Numbered from the stretch's first letter, positions 24,005 to 33,395 are shown. The stretch: DNA of 64,000 nucleotides from Labrenzia sp. THAF82 (GCF_009363435.1 NZ_CP045354.1:4244501-4308500), one strand, 5' to 3'. Notes: a model not told the origin generated them from the letters alone. Made by a program: numbers and translations.

Positions 24005-24775
24005 TTACTGCACCAGTCGCCAGACACCGAGTGGGATCAGATAGAGGCCAAGCGCCAGAATCGCTGCCAGGACCAAGCGTCTGAATGCTGCCTCGGAGAC
24101 CTTTTTGCGCACTTTCTGGCCTGCCCAGACCGCAAGCAGCGTCGGTATCACAAGAACTATGGACGCCAGGGTTTCGCGCCCGCTCACCAGTCCAAAGCTG
24201 CCGAGAGAGATACCGAGTGCAACCGTTGAAAACAGAAACAAGAGCCCCATAGCCTGGATCAGCTGATCTCTCGGCAACCCAATCGCCTGAAGATACATGA
24301 CGCCCGGAACAGTGTAGGATCCGGTCAGACCTGAAAAGACCCCGTTGACCAGACCAAGCCCGACACCGATTGGCACCTCAAGGCGCGCCGGTATTGTCAG
24401 AACAACTCCCGCCAGCAATGGCACGGCATAAGCCACCATCAATATACCCAAGACCAGATCAGCAGCCCCTACCGGAAGACGGGTCAGAACCAGAGTGCCT
24501 GCACCGAGGACAAGGACGGCGGCACTCAAAAACGGCCACAAACGCTGGAGCAAAGCCCGCAGGTGACCACCCAGAAGCCCCTGCCAGAGATTTGTCAAAA
24601 ACGCCGGCCACAGGACCAACACCATCGCCTTCTCAACTCCGACAAAAACGGTCATCAGACCCAGCCCGATTGTCGGCAGGCCAAACCCAACAAGCCCTTT
24701 GACGAATCCGGCAACCAGGAACGCCGTGATTGAGACCAGTATCAATTCCGGGCTTGCATTCGCCAGTCCGGTCAA
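24005..24775 (-). CDS. TSUP (TauE/SafE) family sulfite/organosulfonate exporter-like permease
   Basis: A 256-aa integral membrane protein with about seven to eight hydrophobic segments. The two family repeats begin with GFVKGLVGFGLPTIGLGLM and GLVNGVFSGLTGSYTVPGVMY. The TTG start at 24775 is supported by GGGGAGACTTGTC just upstream, a ribosome binding site lying by the end of the preceding gene. It is 16 bases downstream of a solute-binding protein gene, so the two are likely co-transcribed. TSUP proteins move small sulfur- or carbon-containing anions; the cargo is unknown. Confidence 0.88.
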   Translation of the reverse strand: MTGLANASPELILVSITAFLVAGFVKGLVGFGLPTIGLGLMTVFVGVEKAMVLVLWPAFLTNLWQGLLGGHLRALLQRLWPFLSAAVLVLGAGTLVLTRLPVGAADLVLGILMVAYAVPLLAGVVLTIPARLEVPIGVGLGLVNGVFSGLTGSYTVPGVMYLQAIGLPRDQLIQAMGLLFLFSTVALGISLGSFGLVSGRETLASIVLVIPTLLAVWAGQKVRKKVSEAAFRRLVLAAILALGLYLIPLGVWRLVQ

Positions 24776-24791
24776 GACAAGTCTCCCCGTG

Positions 24792-25601
24792 TCATTCCTG
24801 CCCGCGTGTAGATGTGTTGAAGGCTTTCATCATGTTGGCGGCCTCTCCTGCCTCGACACGTTTTTCCAGCTCCTTTTGAAAGGCACTGATGTGCTTCAGG
24901 CAAGGTGACTTCTTTGAAAACATGTAGTGCAAAGAGTTTTCGAGTGCCGGCCATGGCAGCGCTTCGACCTGACCTTCCACCCCGAGATCTTTCAACATCA
25001 TATCGCCGGCGTGACGGGCTATGACCAGATAATCCGCCTTGCCATCGACAAGGAGTTCCATGTTGGTCGAAAAATCATCAAAGGACTGACGGTTGATGGT
25101 CAGGTGTTCTTTGGCAAAATTGTCGAACTCTTCTCCGAAGGTCGCACCAAAAGGTGCCAACCCTTGCAAACCAATCAGCTCATCAAGTGACCCCGGGCGA
25201 TCTGTCATGTCGGCGCGCACAAAAATTGCTACCGGCTCCTTGATGACAGGTGAGCTAAGAACATAGTTACGAGCCCGATCCTTGGTGTGGTAAGCGCCGG
25301 CGACCATGTCGATTTCACCGCTCTCGAGTTGAACGAATACACGTTTCCAGGGCACTTCAGCGCCAAACGCAACATCAACCTGCATCGATCGAAAGATTTT
25401 TTGCGCAAGGTCTGGAAAGACACCGCTCAGATTTTCAGCTCCCTCGTGCCTGATCGAGATCGGGAACCAGACATTTGACCCGTTTATCCTGATTTGATCG
25501 CAGCTTCGCGTACCTGCAAAACCATTCGGTGTGACCGCCAGGACCGAAACCAAAACCAACGACATACAAACAGCAGCCCTGCTGCAAAAATTCAGATACA
25601 T
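24792..25601 (-). CDS. Periplasmic solute-binding protein, family 3-like
   Basis: A 269-aa secreted protein with a signal peptide (hydrophobic residues 9-27, cleavage near GFAG). The fold markers of a type-3 periplasmic binding domain are present: FPDLAQKIFRSMQVDVAFGAEVPWKRVFVQLESGEIDMVAGAY in the first lobe, FFVRAD-like IFVRAD and DFSTNMELLVDGKADYLVIARHAGD in the second. No ABC permease or ATPase is next to it; the only co-transcribed gene is the TSUP permease. It could be an orphan receptor or scavenger. The ligand is not predictable. Confidence 0.82.
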   Translation of the reverse strand: MYLNFCSRAAVCMSLVLVSVLAVTPNGFAGTRSCDQIRINGSNVWFPISIRHEGAENLSGVFPDLAQKIFRSMQVDVAFGAEVPWKRVFVQLESGEIDMVAGAYHTKDRARNYVLSSPVIKEPVAIFVRADMTDRPGSLDELIGLQGLAPFGATFGEEFDNFAKEHLTINRQSFDDFSTNMELLVDGKADYLVIARHAGDMMLKDLGVEGQVEALPWPALENSLHYMFSKKSPCLKHISAFQKELEKRVEAGEAANMMKAFNTSTRGQE

Positions 25602-25811
25602 TCGACCACAGCTTTGAAATGTTTGCCCTTAAACATACCAACCAATCAAGCCGCTAGCGGTTCTGCGGTCAATGCAAAAGCGGTAAATGCGAACCCGGTT
25701 GCCCAACCAATTGGCGGTGCGTGGCAGGATTGCATAAAAACCATTGTCATAAACACCAATTCAAGCACCCATGTCTGGTCATGGTGTGCTGCGTGATGCT
25801 AACCTTTCTCC

Positions 25812-27026
25812 ATGACGTCTTCTTCGATTTTCAAGATGCCGAACCCGGTGGCTCGACATCTCTTTCTGCAAAAACATGGACTTAGCGAACCACCCAGAGG
25901 CAGTGGCAAGGGTGAAGACCTGGCTGCATTGATCACGAAACTCGGGTTTACCCAGGTCGACAGCATCAACACCGTCGCACGTGCGCACCACATGATCCTT
26001 GCAGCGCGCAGACCCGCTTACAAAGAGAAGAATCTCAAACTTCTGTTGGAACGGGACAGGCTTCTTTTTGAACATTGGACGCATGATGCATCCGTCGTTC
26101 CGACACAGTTCTTTCCGCATTGGCGACTGCGCTTCCAGCGAGATCGGGAGGCTTTGATCGGGCGTTGGCGCAACTGGCATGCAAACGGATTTGAAGCCAA
26201 GGTCGAGAACGTTCTCAAGCAAATCAGCGATCACGGTCCGGCAACCTCGGCAACTGTCGGCGAGGATGAAAAACGCAGCAGCGGTGGCTGGTGGGAGTGG
26301 CACCCTTCCAAAACCGCTCTGGAATTTCTCTGGCGAACGGGTGAGCTATCCGTTTGCCACCGCGCAGGCTTCCAGAAGGTCTATGATTTGACCGAACGCG
26401 TCATACCACATAACAACCTGAACACCCGGTTCGATGCCGAGGAAACCATTGACTGGGCCGCGCGCTCGGCCATGGAACGTCTTGGCTTTGCAACCTCGGG
26501 TGAAATTGCGGCTTTCTGGGACCTGATTACTTCTCAAGAAGCCAAGAACTGGTGTCAGAGGGCACATAGCAGTGGCGTTCTGACTGAAGTAGAGGTTGAA
26601 TGTGCCGACGGGTCCTTCCGGCGTGTGTATGCCTTTCCGGAAACGATTGAGACGCTCGACAGTCTCGAAACACCGCCTTCCCGTGTGCGCGTCCTATCGC
26701 CCTTTGACCCGGCGCTCAGAGACCGGAAGCGAAGCGAACGGCTGTTCGGCTTCAACTACAGGATTGAAATTTTCGTTCCGGAAGCCAAGCGCGAATATGG
26801 TTATTACGTCTTTCCGGTGCTCGAAGGCTCACGCCTTATCGGGCGCATTGATATGAAAGCGCTTCGGAACGAAGACAGGCTGCATGTTCGTGCCTATTGG
26901 CCGGAGAAAGGTGTTCGCGCCTCAAAGGCTCGAACGGAAAAACTTGCGGCAGAACTCAATCGCATCGCCCGCTTTGCGGGGTGTTCGGAAGTCAGCTACG
27001 AACCCGACTGGCAAAGGACTCGCTAA
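25812..27026 (+). CDS. YcaQ/AlkX-family winged-helix DNA glycosylase
   Basis: A 404-aa protein of the HTH_42/YcaQ family, whose E. coli member removes interstrand-crosslink adducts. The catalytic-type motif appears as FTQVDSINTVARAHHMIL near residues 50-67 (the Q-x-D pattern of the family). GLEFLWRTGELSV-like ALEFLWRTGELSV is the winged-helix part, and VLSPFDPALRDRKRSERLFGFNYRIEIFVP with YYVFPVLEGSRLIGRIDMK is the conserved C-terminal domain. It stands alone with no clear operon partner. Confidence in the family is high; the damage it repairs here is unknown. Confidence 0.88.
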   Translation: MTSSSIFKMPNPVARHLFLQKHGLSEPPRGSGKGEDLAALITKLGFTQVDSINTVARAHHMILAARRPAYKEKNLKLLLERDRLLFEHWTHDASVVPTQFFPHWRLRFQRDREALIGRWRNWHANGFEAKVENVLKQISDHGPATSATVGEDEKRSSGGWWEWHPSKTALEFLWRTGELSVCHRAGFQKVYDLTERVIPHNNLNTRFDAEETIDWAARSAMERLGFATSGEIAAFWDLITSQEAKNWCQRAHSSGVLTEVEVECADGSFRRVYAFPETIETLDSLETPPSRVRVLSPFDPALRDRKRSERLFGFNYRIEIFVPEAKREYGYYVFPVLEGSRLIGRIDMKALRNEDRLHVRAYWPEKGVRASKARTEKLAAELNRIARFAGCSEVSYEPDWQRTR

Positions 27027-27174
27027 CGGCTCGTCGCAGTCCGATGCTTGCAAGACATTGCTGATTAAGATCTCCCTGCTTTTTGTTGCGTTTTCAGTAT
27101 TTTCCCTGACAAGAAAGTTAAAAATAAACTAACCAATAAAGTGCATCATTTGCCATCGAGCCACGAGGTTGATG

Positions 27175-27900
27175 ATGCGTTTGCCAGACAAGAAATCGGC
27201 TGTGACATGGCCCAAACTCAGTGGACCGCACATCTGTGTGGGGGCTGGACAAAAGGCGATGGATCTTGCGCGCAAAAGCCTTGTTAGTGCCGCGGAACTT
27301 CGTGACGGCAAGCTCAGCAAAGCTGACATCGAGGCCGTGTTTGATTTTCTGTCAGCCTCGCAGGACCTCTTCGACATCTATCGTTCAAATTATGAGGCTT
27401 GCGGCCGCATTCACAAGAAGCAGCCATTTGTCGGCGCAAACAAGGACTTCTTCGCAATGTCGGTGCTGAGGTTCCTGTGCTTTGATGTCGTCAGAAAAGT
27501 TTTCGAACCACAGATCAAGCGCGCGGATCCTTCTTGGGAAATCGAATTTCTTCAGGCTTTCGCTGCTTATATCTGCCGAACGTCGGATGCTCAATTCATT
27601 GACGAATTGTCTGAAGCCTATCGCAAACTTGCCAAGTCTCATGGCAACGAAATTACGGCCATTACCATTGCCAACGACAAGCTCATCAGAGAAATCGTCG
27701 GCAGGGCTTCAAAGCAGTTTCCATCAGAACACATTGACTTTGTGAACTTCTCGAATGCCGTGAACAAAGCCCTGTCGGACAAATATGAGACCTACGGACC
27801 TTCGCCGATCAAAGTGTCAGAACCTGTGATTGAGCAGTTTTTCAACACATTGAGAGACCCAGAAAAGTCCAATTTCTTTCGTAAGTCGGTCATGTCGTAA
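27175..27900 (+). CDS. Hypothetical protein, 241 aa
   Basis: I do not recognise the family. The protein is soluble and mostly alpha-helical by eye (KALDLARKS, LSKADIEAVFDFLSASQDLFDIY, KDFFAMSVLRFLCFDVVRKVF). There is no signal peptide and no membrane segment. Start choice is between TTG at 27169, ATG at 27172 and ATG at 27175; GAGG at 27165-27168 gives the best spacing to the last. Codon use looks coding over the whole length. Neighbours give no clue. Confidence 0.65.
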   Translation: MRLPDKKSAVTWPKLSGPHICVGAGQKAMDLARKSLVSAAELRDGKLSKADIEAVFDFLSASQDLFDIYRSNYEACGRIHKKQPFVGANKDFFAMSVLRFLCFDVVRKVFEPQIKRADPSWEIEFLQAFAAYICRTSDAQFIDELSEAYRKLAKSHGNEITAITIANDKLIREIVGRASKQFPSEHIDFVNFSNAVNKALSDKYETYGPSPIKVSEPVIEQFFNTLRDPEKSNFFRKSVMS

Positions 27901-28061
27901 GGACAGCTGCTTAAGTTGAAACTCCGAAAACGCAAGTCGCCGACGCATCGTTCTCGAGCGGTTTTGAAAAGAGAACACATTTACTTTAGATTGCATTTTT
28001 TTCTTGATCGCCTTTAGCGCGAAATGCATGCTGCATCGCAAGAAGCTGATCGAGTCGAAAC

Positions 28062-28457
28062 ATGTCCCGTTTCTTTAACAGTCACCTGCCTGTGCTTGCC
28101 ATTGTCCTGTTGGCGTTCTGGACCTCAGCCCAGACCGTTTCGTTCGCCTTGTCGGTCGGCAACGTAACGCTCACCTACTCAACAGCTGAAACATCGTCGC
28201 TTCCGGGTGCTTCTCGTGACTCGGCCGCAATGCACATGACGTCAGGAACTTCGGAACAGCAAGACAACAGGGCCTGTTTTCTGACCTGCTTTTCCGATAC
28301 TGACTTTTGTTCAAGCCACTGTTCGGCGACACTTGCCATATACCCTGCAGACACGGTTCGCGACTGGAGAATTCAGCGCGCTGTCAGAGACCTGCCGAAT
28401 GTGCTCGACGGTGTTGAAGTGCCTGTCGACCCCACACCACCCAAAGCTTTCATCTAA
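28062..28457 (+). CDS. Secreted cysteine-containing small protein, 131 aa
   Basis: A signal peptide (hydrophobic residues about 10-29, possible cleavage near FALS) is followed by a mature part with a tight cysteine/histidine cluster CFLTCFSDTDFCSSHC around residues 88-103. HMTS lies before it. The C-terminus is proline-rich (EVPVDPTPPKAFI). Four Cys and one or two His in 16 residues suggest disulfides or metal (copper or zinc) binding. It ends 54 bases before the DoxX gene and a small hairpin (CCCGG/CCGGG at 28466-28480) lies between them, so they may form an operon. Function unknown. Confidence 0.65.
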   Translation: MSRFFNSHLPVLAIVLLAFWTSAQTVSFALSVGNVTLTYSTAETSSLPGASRDSAAMHMTSGTSEQQDNRACFLTCFSDTDFCSSHCSATLAIYPADTVRDWRIQRAVRDLPNVLDGVEVPVDPTPPKAFI

Positions 28458-28511
28458 CTCCGTCCCCCGGCCAAACCGGGATCTTGTTTAATGAACTCCG
28501 GAGTAAGACGA

Positions 28512-29474
28512 ATGTCTTCCAATTCTACACATGCAAGCGGTTTTGCCGCGCAAATTAAACCTGCCTTTTTCGCTGGACCTGATCATTTGACTGTCCGTCA
28601 AAGTGACCAAGTCGCCTTGTTTCTCAGGCTCGGGCTTGGATCCGTTTTTGTTGTCGGTGGCTGGTGGAAACTTCAACGGGCGATCGACGCCAGCAGAGCG
28701 AGCGATCTCGTTGAAAAATATACCGCTTCAAACGGCTACATAAATGACTTTTTCCAGTCGTACCTGTTCAGTGGTAACTGGCTGTCCGCCTGGGGGTTCC
28801 TGACAGCACTCTCTGCCTTTGAACTCGTCGCGGGAGCAGCGCTTGTAGCCGGCTTTCTTGTCCGGCCCCTTGCTATTGTCTTTGGCCTGATGATGTGGTC
28901 GTTCGTTGCCGCCCTTCCCGTTGCAACAGTACCTGGTCAAGACACTTCGGCCAGCACCTTCTTTACCCCGGCGATGATTGTCCAAATCCGTGACATCGGT
29001 CTGTCCGGAATGTGTTTCACACTTGCAGTTCTCGGGTCTGGCAGCTGGAGCCTCGATGAACGTTTGACCGGACGAGGAGCCGGCGCACAAGAGGCCGACT
29101 GGTCGTCACTTGGCCTGCTGCTTCGTCTCTCGGTCGCCATAGCCTTTCTGGCAGGTGGATTTTTCTATGGCCTCGACCATGTCAAAAGCTGGTCCGGCAT
29201 GCCCTTGCTGCTCATTCTTGTCGGCTTGATGCTTGCCTCAGGACACGGGGTTCGGATCGCGGCGGCATCAGCTTTTTTGATCCTCGTGGTTTATTGCGTC
29301 GGCAAGATCAGTTTCGACAAGACACCTTGGGACAATTTGAACGCCATCAAACGTGAGTTTGCCTTTTTGGCGGCCTCTTTGGTCCTGATCCGCTACGCAG
29401 GTGGCGCAGGCTTCAGAGTTTCTGACTTGCTGTCCGCACCGCGAGAAGTGTTTTTCGGAAAACTGCGCAACTGA
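28512..29474 (+). CDS. DoxX-family membrane protein
   Basis: A 320-aa membrane protein with about seven hydrophobic segments. The DoxX-like start LFLRLGLGSVFVVGGWWKL, SYLFSGNWLSAWGFLTALSAFELVAGAALVAGFLVRPLAI and TPAMIVQIRDIGLSGMCF recall DoxX/quinone-linked subunits. The ATG at 28512 is chosen because GGAG at 28498-28501 is well spaced before it; an ATG at 28491 would add seven residues. It is downstream of a Cys-rich secreted protein. DoxX proteins are tied to thiosulfate oxidation in archaea and to membrane redox complexes in bacteria; the role here is open. Confidence 0.75.
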   Translation: MSSNSTHASGFAAQIKPAFFAGPDHLTVRQSDQVALFLRLGLGSVFVVGGWWKLQRAIDASRASDLVEKYTASNGYINDFFQSYLFSGNWLSAWGFLTALSAFELVAGAALVAGFLVRPLAIVFGLMMWSFVAALPVATVPGQDTSASTFFTPAMIVQIRDIGLSGMCFTLAVLGSGSWSLDERLTGRGAGAQEADWSSLGLLLRLSVAIAFLAGGFFYGLDHVKSWSGMPLLLILVGLMLASGHGVRIAAASAFLILVVYCVGKISFDKTPWDNLNAIKREFAFLAASLVLIRYAGGAGFRVSDLLSAPREVFFGKLRN

Positions 29475-29541
29475 TCATCAACACACCGAGTGGTTTCAGG
29501 ATGCTGAAAAGCTTGGTGTTTCGCTTCAGCAAAGGATCATG

Positions 29542-29571
29542 AAAAAGGAGACGCCGTCAGTCGGCGTCTCC
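29542..29571 (-). terminator. Rho-independent terminator downstream of nadV
   Basis: A perfect 10-bp stem, GGAGACGCCG (29547-29556) with CGGCGTCTCC (29562-29571) around TCAGT, is followed on the minus strand by a T-run (AAAAA at 29542-29546). It lies 70 bases after the minus-strand stop codon. Confidence 0.85.
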
Positions 29572-29642
29572 TCAGATTTGATGCAGACTCCCAGGTTGCA
29601 CGGCCGAACGAGAACTCAGTTCGAGACATCGGCTCGTTTCGG

Positions 29643-31052
29643 CTATCCTGAGGACAGACTTTGTTTCAGACCGTCATTCGCGCGTGCACGCACGTCATCA
29701 AAACTTGACGATTCATGCAGCTTCCCGTCCCGGTAGACCACTTTCAACTGGTCATCCGCCGGGTCCACTTCGTCAAATTTTCTGGCAACGAGCTGACCGT
29801 TTTGGAAGACTACCGCTTGGCGCCCGGCCTTGGAGGCCTTGTTCGGATCGGAAACCGGCATCTTGAAAACGTCCTTCCATTGGCCGTCCTCAGTTTTCAT
29901 CGCATTTGCTTTCATGGCAAAACGCATCGTGTCCCGATTGACGTGCTGCAGCAGTCCGCCGCCCATGCCAAAGGCGATGTTGTCGAGAGACCAGCGTTTA
30001 CGGACCATTTCGGCGACAAGCTGTTCGATCGTCGCCAGTGTCATTCCATCACCCTGAATGACCCTGACAGCAGGATTGAGCAACCGTGCTCCCTTGGCGT
30101 TTTCCGTACCGCCGTAGCTTTGCCAAAGCGTCTCAAGAACCTTCAGGGGTGTTTCAACAGGACTGCCGGAATCCGGCCTGATGACAACCGTTGCACCAGA
30201 TGCCAGTACCTGATCCTTCAGGGTACCGCACCAAATATTCCTTACGGCGTTGTGGATGTCATAACTGTCAGAGACAACCGCGACCAACTTGTCCTTTCGC
30301 GCAAACTGATCGAGCATGTTGGCGTAAGCAGCCGTCTCCCGCTCAGGGCCCCAGCTTGTCATTGTCGAGTGCTCGGCAGCTGGAATGGAAAAGCCGGCAA
30401 CCTCTGCATCATAGAATTCCGAGGCAGCCTCCAGGGCTTCCATCGTGTCGGTTCCCGCAAAATTCACTAGATGTGCCATCCCTCCAAGAGCAGCACTTTC
30501 GGACGACGAAACACCGCGAGCGCCAAAATCGTGCAACTTGAATGGAATTTGCTGGTCCGGTTCTTCGGATGTCGCCTGCAATCCGCGATAGATGACCTGT
30601 TTGCATTTGAAGGACATTGTAGCGACCGTTGAGGGATACCAGACTGCGCGGAGCAGCGCGGTTTCGACCCACGTGGTCAACCAGGGCATGCGGTCATCGG
30701 TGTTTTCCAGCTGGACCAGCGGCACACCACTTGGCACCAGAGAACCTTCAGGCAGTGCCTTGATTTCCAATGGCAGCAGGCCAGCGTGATCGTCAACGAT
30801 CTGCTGCCAGCCTTCCCGGTTGAACGGGACGCCGTGTGCCGAACAGATTTGAGCGGCCCGCTCAATGTCCTTGTCCGATATCGGTCGTTGAAGCACCTTC
30901 CTCAAATAGGCCTGCAGGCCGAAGAACAACACATCATCCGAAAATGGATTGGTGCGCGCCTCGACATAGGCCGAGATCTGACGTGCTTCAGGCGGATACT
31001 GTCTGAAGTGAGATTGCTTGTAGCTGTCGGTTGCCAACAGTGGATTTGTCAT
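29643..31052 (-). CDS. nadV: Nicotinamide phosphoribosyltransferase
   Basis: Makes NMN from nicotinamide and PRPP, the one-step NAD salvage route. The 469-aa protein is of NAMPT length and type: LLATDSYKQSHFRQYP at the N-terminus, KLHDFGARGVSS, PAAEHSTMTSWG, VSDSYDIHN, VIRPDSGSP and GMGGGLLQ are family motifs lining the PRPP and nicotinamide sites. The ATG at 31052 has GAGGAG six bases upstream; the frame open to 31073 adds seven residues. It is 70 bases behind the NMN adenylyltransferase/Nudix gene, so both steps to NAD are co-transcribed and probably share the palindromic operator at 32246. Confidence 0.95.
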   Translation of the reverse strand: MTNPLLATDSYKQSHFRQYPPEARQISAYVEARTNPFSDDVLFFGLQAYLRKVLQRPISDKDIERAAQICSAHGVPFNREGWQQIVDDHAGLLPLEIKALPEGSLVPSGVPLVQLENTDDRMPWLTTWVETALLRAVWYPSTVATMSFKCKQVIYRGLQATSEEPDQQIPFKLHDFGARGVSSSESAALGGMAHLVNFAGTDTMEALEAASEFYDAEVAGFSIPAAEHSTMTSWGPERETAAYANMLDQFARKDKLVAVVSDSYDIHNAVRNIWCGTLKDQVLASGATVVIRPDSGSPVETPLKVLETLWQSYGGTENAKGARLLNPAVRVIQGDGMTLATIEQLVAEMVRKRWSLDNIAFGMGGGLLQHVNRDTMRFAMKANAMKTEDGQWKDVFKMPVSDPNKASKAGRQAVVFQNGQLVARKFDEVDPADDQLKVVYRDGKLHESSSFDDVRARANDGLKQSLSSG

Positions 31053-31122
31053 TGTGAACTCCTCACGCGACAAGGTGAACGTGCCAGAGGGGCTCCCCCT
31101 CAGGCTTGTGAACGGTCTCGCG

Positions 31123-32187
31123 TCACAGATCTGCCATCAGATCGATGATGGACCAGTGATCTTCGAAGAACTGCTCGGGTTTCAGATCCCCCAGGCGATG
31201 CCAATTCGCCGTTCTGGCGTCATCTCCGCCCGTGACCGAGAACAGCTCACGCCGCTCGGGCAGCCTGAAAAGATAGGCATGGGTGATGATGCGGCCACGC
31301 AAAGATCTTTCGGGATGGTCGAAAACCCGCGTTTTCGCACCATCGATGAAAGAGGCCAGCATCGCGGGTGGTATCTCGCCCTTGTGGTCGCTGATCCTGG
31401 TTTCTTCCTTCAGCTCCCGAATAGCCGCGTCGCGAATGCTTTCTCGCGGATCGAGAAAACCTCCAGGCAAAGCCAGCAGCCCCTTGCCAGGCGCTTCACC
31501 ACGCTCCACCAGCAGAATATTGCCAGACTGTATGACCACAGCATCGACGGTCACAAAGGGACCTCGTCCCCACTCATCCGGGTAGGCATCCAGAAATTCG
31601 GCTTCTTCCAGCAGTTCTCGGAAAGGATCTAACAGAGCAAAGGCTTTCAGCCATTCCGCTACTTCGTCGGACAGGACAGATTGCGAAATCACGGGAATGC
31701 GCTGGAAGAGCTGTTTCCTGACATCTGTTGAGGAAAACGTGCCGTATTGGCTCGCAAGCTGAACATTGCCCCACTCGGGAAACAGTTTCAGATAGTAGCT
31801 GCTCCGATCCTTGCCATAGCCGGCCAAGGCGATCCGGAGGTCCTGCAATCCATGCAAAACGACCCCGCCCTTGTTGTAGTGCTCAAGAACGGTTTCGTTA
31901 ACAACGCGTTGCACCTCCGTGCACCACGCTGTGTCGGAATAAGGATGATCCTGAACAGGTTTCAGGACAAGTCGCCCGGTCGTCAATTCGTGCTTGAAGA
32001 CCTTTGCGAACATGTCTTCGCGCTCGGAATACGTGAACGGATTGCGGGGGGTGCGTGCCTGTCGTGCGGAGCCGATCAGCACGATCAAGGTATCGACCTT
32101 TTCAAGCGCCGAGCGGATCACAGCCTCATGGCCGATATGCAGCGGCTGAAAACGGCCGATAAATACACCGTAGTCAAATTTGGACAT
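31123..32187 (-). CDS. nadM: Bifunctional NMN adenylyltransferase/Nudix hydrolase
   Basis: The N-terminal domain (residues 1-about 175) is an NadM-type adenylyltransferase with GRFQPLHIGHE, the HxGH nucleotidyl-transfer motif, and the C-terminal SSTDVRK. The rest is a Nudix domain with the box GGFLDPRESIRDAAIRELKEET (Gly, Glu, and the REUxEE core present; the usual Gly after EET is Arg). In related fusions the Nudix half acts on ADP-ribose or NAD-related compounds. Together with NadV it completes nicotinamide to NAD in two steps. The 354-aa length fits the fusion family. Confidence 0.95.
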   Translation of the reverse strand: MSKFDYGVFIGRFQPLHIGHEAVIRSALEKVDTLIVLIGSARQARTPRNPFTYSEREDMFAKVFKHELTTGRLVLKPVQDHPYSDTAWCTEVQRVVNETVLEHYNKGGVVLHGLQDLRIALAGYGKDRSSYYLKLFPEWGNVQLASQYGTFSSTDVRKQLFQRIPVISQSVLSDEVAEWLKAFALLDPFRELLEEAEFLDAYPDEWGRGPFVTVDAVVIQSGNILLVERGEAPGKGLLALPGGFLDPRESIRDAAIRELKEETRISDHKGEIPPAMLASFIDGAKTRVFDHPERSLRGRIITHAYLFRLPERRELFSVTGGDDARTANWHRLGDLKPEQFFEDHWSIIDLMADL

Positions 32188-32245
32188 TCGAGTCTCCCTC
32201 GAATTGATGGATGGTCAGTCGAACTCCTCGACTGATCCGATATTA

Positions 32246-32262
32246 ATACTCATTTTGAGTAT
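32246..32262. promoter_or_regulatory. 17-bp palindromic operator upstream of the NAD salvage operon
   Basis: ATACTCA at 32246-32252 and TGAGTAT at 32256-32262 form a perfect 7-bp inverted repeat around TTT, 58 bases upstream of the nadM-Nudix ATG. A two-fold site of this size in front of an NAD salvage operon fits a dimeric repressor. NrtR, the Nudix-related repressor of NAD genes, is the obvious candidate, but no regulator gene is adjacent and the match to a NrtR consensus was not tested. Confidence 0.65.
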
Positions 32263-32354
32263 ATTCAAGATGCAATAAGAATTTTTGGGTAGATTGTCAA
32301 AGGAGAGAGAGTTTCAGGCCCAGCTCCAGCACAACTCGCGAATTGAGCTCCGAC

Positions 32355-33395
32355 TCAGGTCCAGCTCAAGACGACCTTCCCGGCCTCCCCCGATTTCATT
32401 GCCGCAAAGCCTTGCTGAAACTCATCAACCGTGAACCGGTGAGTGATGACATTCCTGACGTCGAGACCGTTTTGAAGCATGGCAATCATCTTATACCAGG
32501 TCTCGAAAATCTCGCGGCCATAGACACCCTTGATCGTGATCGCCTTGAAGACAATTCGAGACCAGTCCACTGGAGACTTTCCCGGCGGTATTCCCAGAAG
32601 CGCAATGCGCCCGCCCATCACAAGATTTTCTACCATCTGGTCGAGGGCTATCTGGTTGCCGGACATTTCCAGACCGACATCGAAGCCCTCTTTCATACCG
32701 AGTTTATGTTCGATGCCCTTGAGATCTTCCTCGGCAACATTCACCGGAACCACGTCGGCTACCCGTGTCGCGAGGTCCAGGCGCGCCTGATTGATGTCCG
32801 TGATCACCACATTGCGGGCACCGACATGGCGCGCAACGGCGGCAGCCATGATGCCAATGGGTCCTGCGCCCGTGATAAGCACGTCTTCGCCGACAAGGTC
32901 GAAACTCAGCGCCGTATGCACGGCATTGCCAAGCGGGTCTAAGATAGCGCCAATTTCATCGTCTATCTCGTCAGGAAGAGGCACCACATTGAAAGCCGGC
33001 AGACGCAGGTATTCCGCAAAGGCACCCTGTTCGTTGACCCCTATGCCACGGGTTTCGGGATCAAGGTGAAACTTGCCAGCCCGCGATTGCCGAGAGTGTT
33101 TGCCGATCAAGTGTCCCTCACCTGAACAGCGTTGGCCAATTTCAAGATCCGTTACAGCGCTGCCGATCTCGACGATTTCGCCGGCAAACTCGTGTCCGGT
33201 GATCAGCGGCACGGGAACAGTCTTAGATGCCCAGTCATCCCAATTCCAGATATGGATGTCCGTTCCGCAAATGCCTGTCTTGTTAATGCGGATCAGAACA
33301 TCATCAGGACCGATTTCGGGAACGGGTGCTCGGGTCATCCAGAGCCCTTCCCTCGGCTCGGCCTTGCACAACGCCTTCATCTGATTGCTGTTCAT
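32355..33395 (-). CDS. tdh: L-threonine 3-dehydrogenase (structural-zinc site lost)
   Basis: Oxidises threonine to 2-amino-3-oxobutyrate with NAD. The 346-aa medium-chain dehydrogenase has the catalytic zinc ligands GICGTDIH and TGHEFAGEI, and the NAD motif [10 protein letters not shown]. The lobe that holds the structural zinc in E. coli Tdh (four Cys) reads [20 protein letters not shown], with Gly, Ser, Ser and Asp in place of the cysteines. The gene overlaps kbl by 4 bases, so both steps of threonine breakdown to glycine and acetyl-CoA are translated together. Confidence 0.95.
   Translation of the reverse strand: MNSNQMKALCKAEPREGLWMTRAPVPEIGPDDVLIRINKTGICGTDIHIWNWDDWASKTVPVPLITGHEFAGEIVEIGSAVTDLEIGQRCSGEGHLIGKHSRQSRAGKFHLDPETRGIGVNEQGAFAEYLRLPAFNVVPLPDEIDDEIGAILDPLGNAVHTALSFDLVGEDVLITGAGPIGIMAAAVARHVGARNVVITDINQARLDLATRVADVVPVNVAEEDLKGIEHKLGMKEGFDVGLEMSGNQIALDQMVENLVMGGRIALLGIPPGKSPVDWSRIVFKAITIKGVYGREIFETWYKMIAMLQNGLDVRNVITHRFTVDEFQQGFAAMKSGEAGKVVLSWT

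Noticed and set aside
29715-30470. 251-aa plus-strand frame across nadV
   Set aside because: Shadow of the nadV coding strand; the minus-strand protein has all family motifs.
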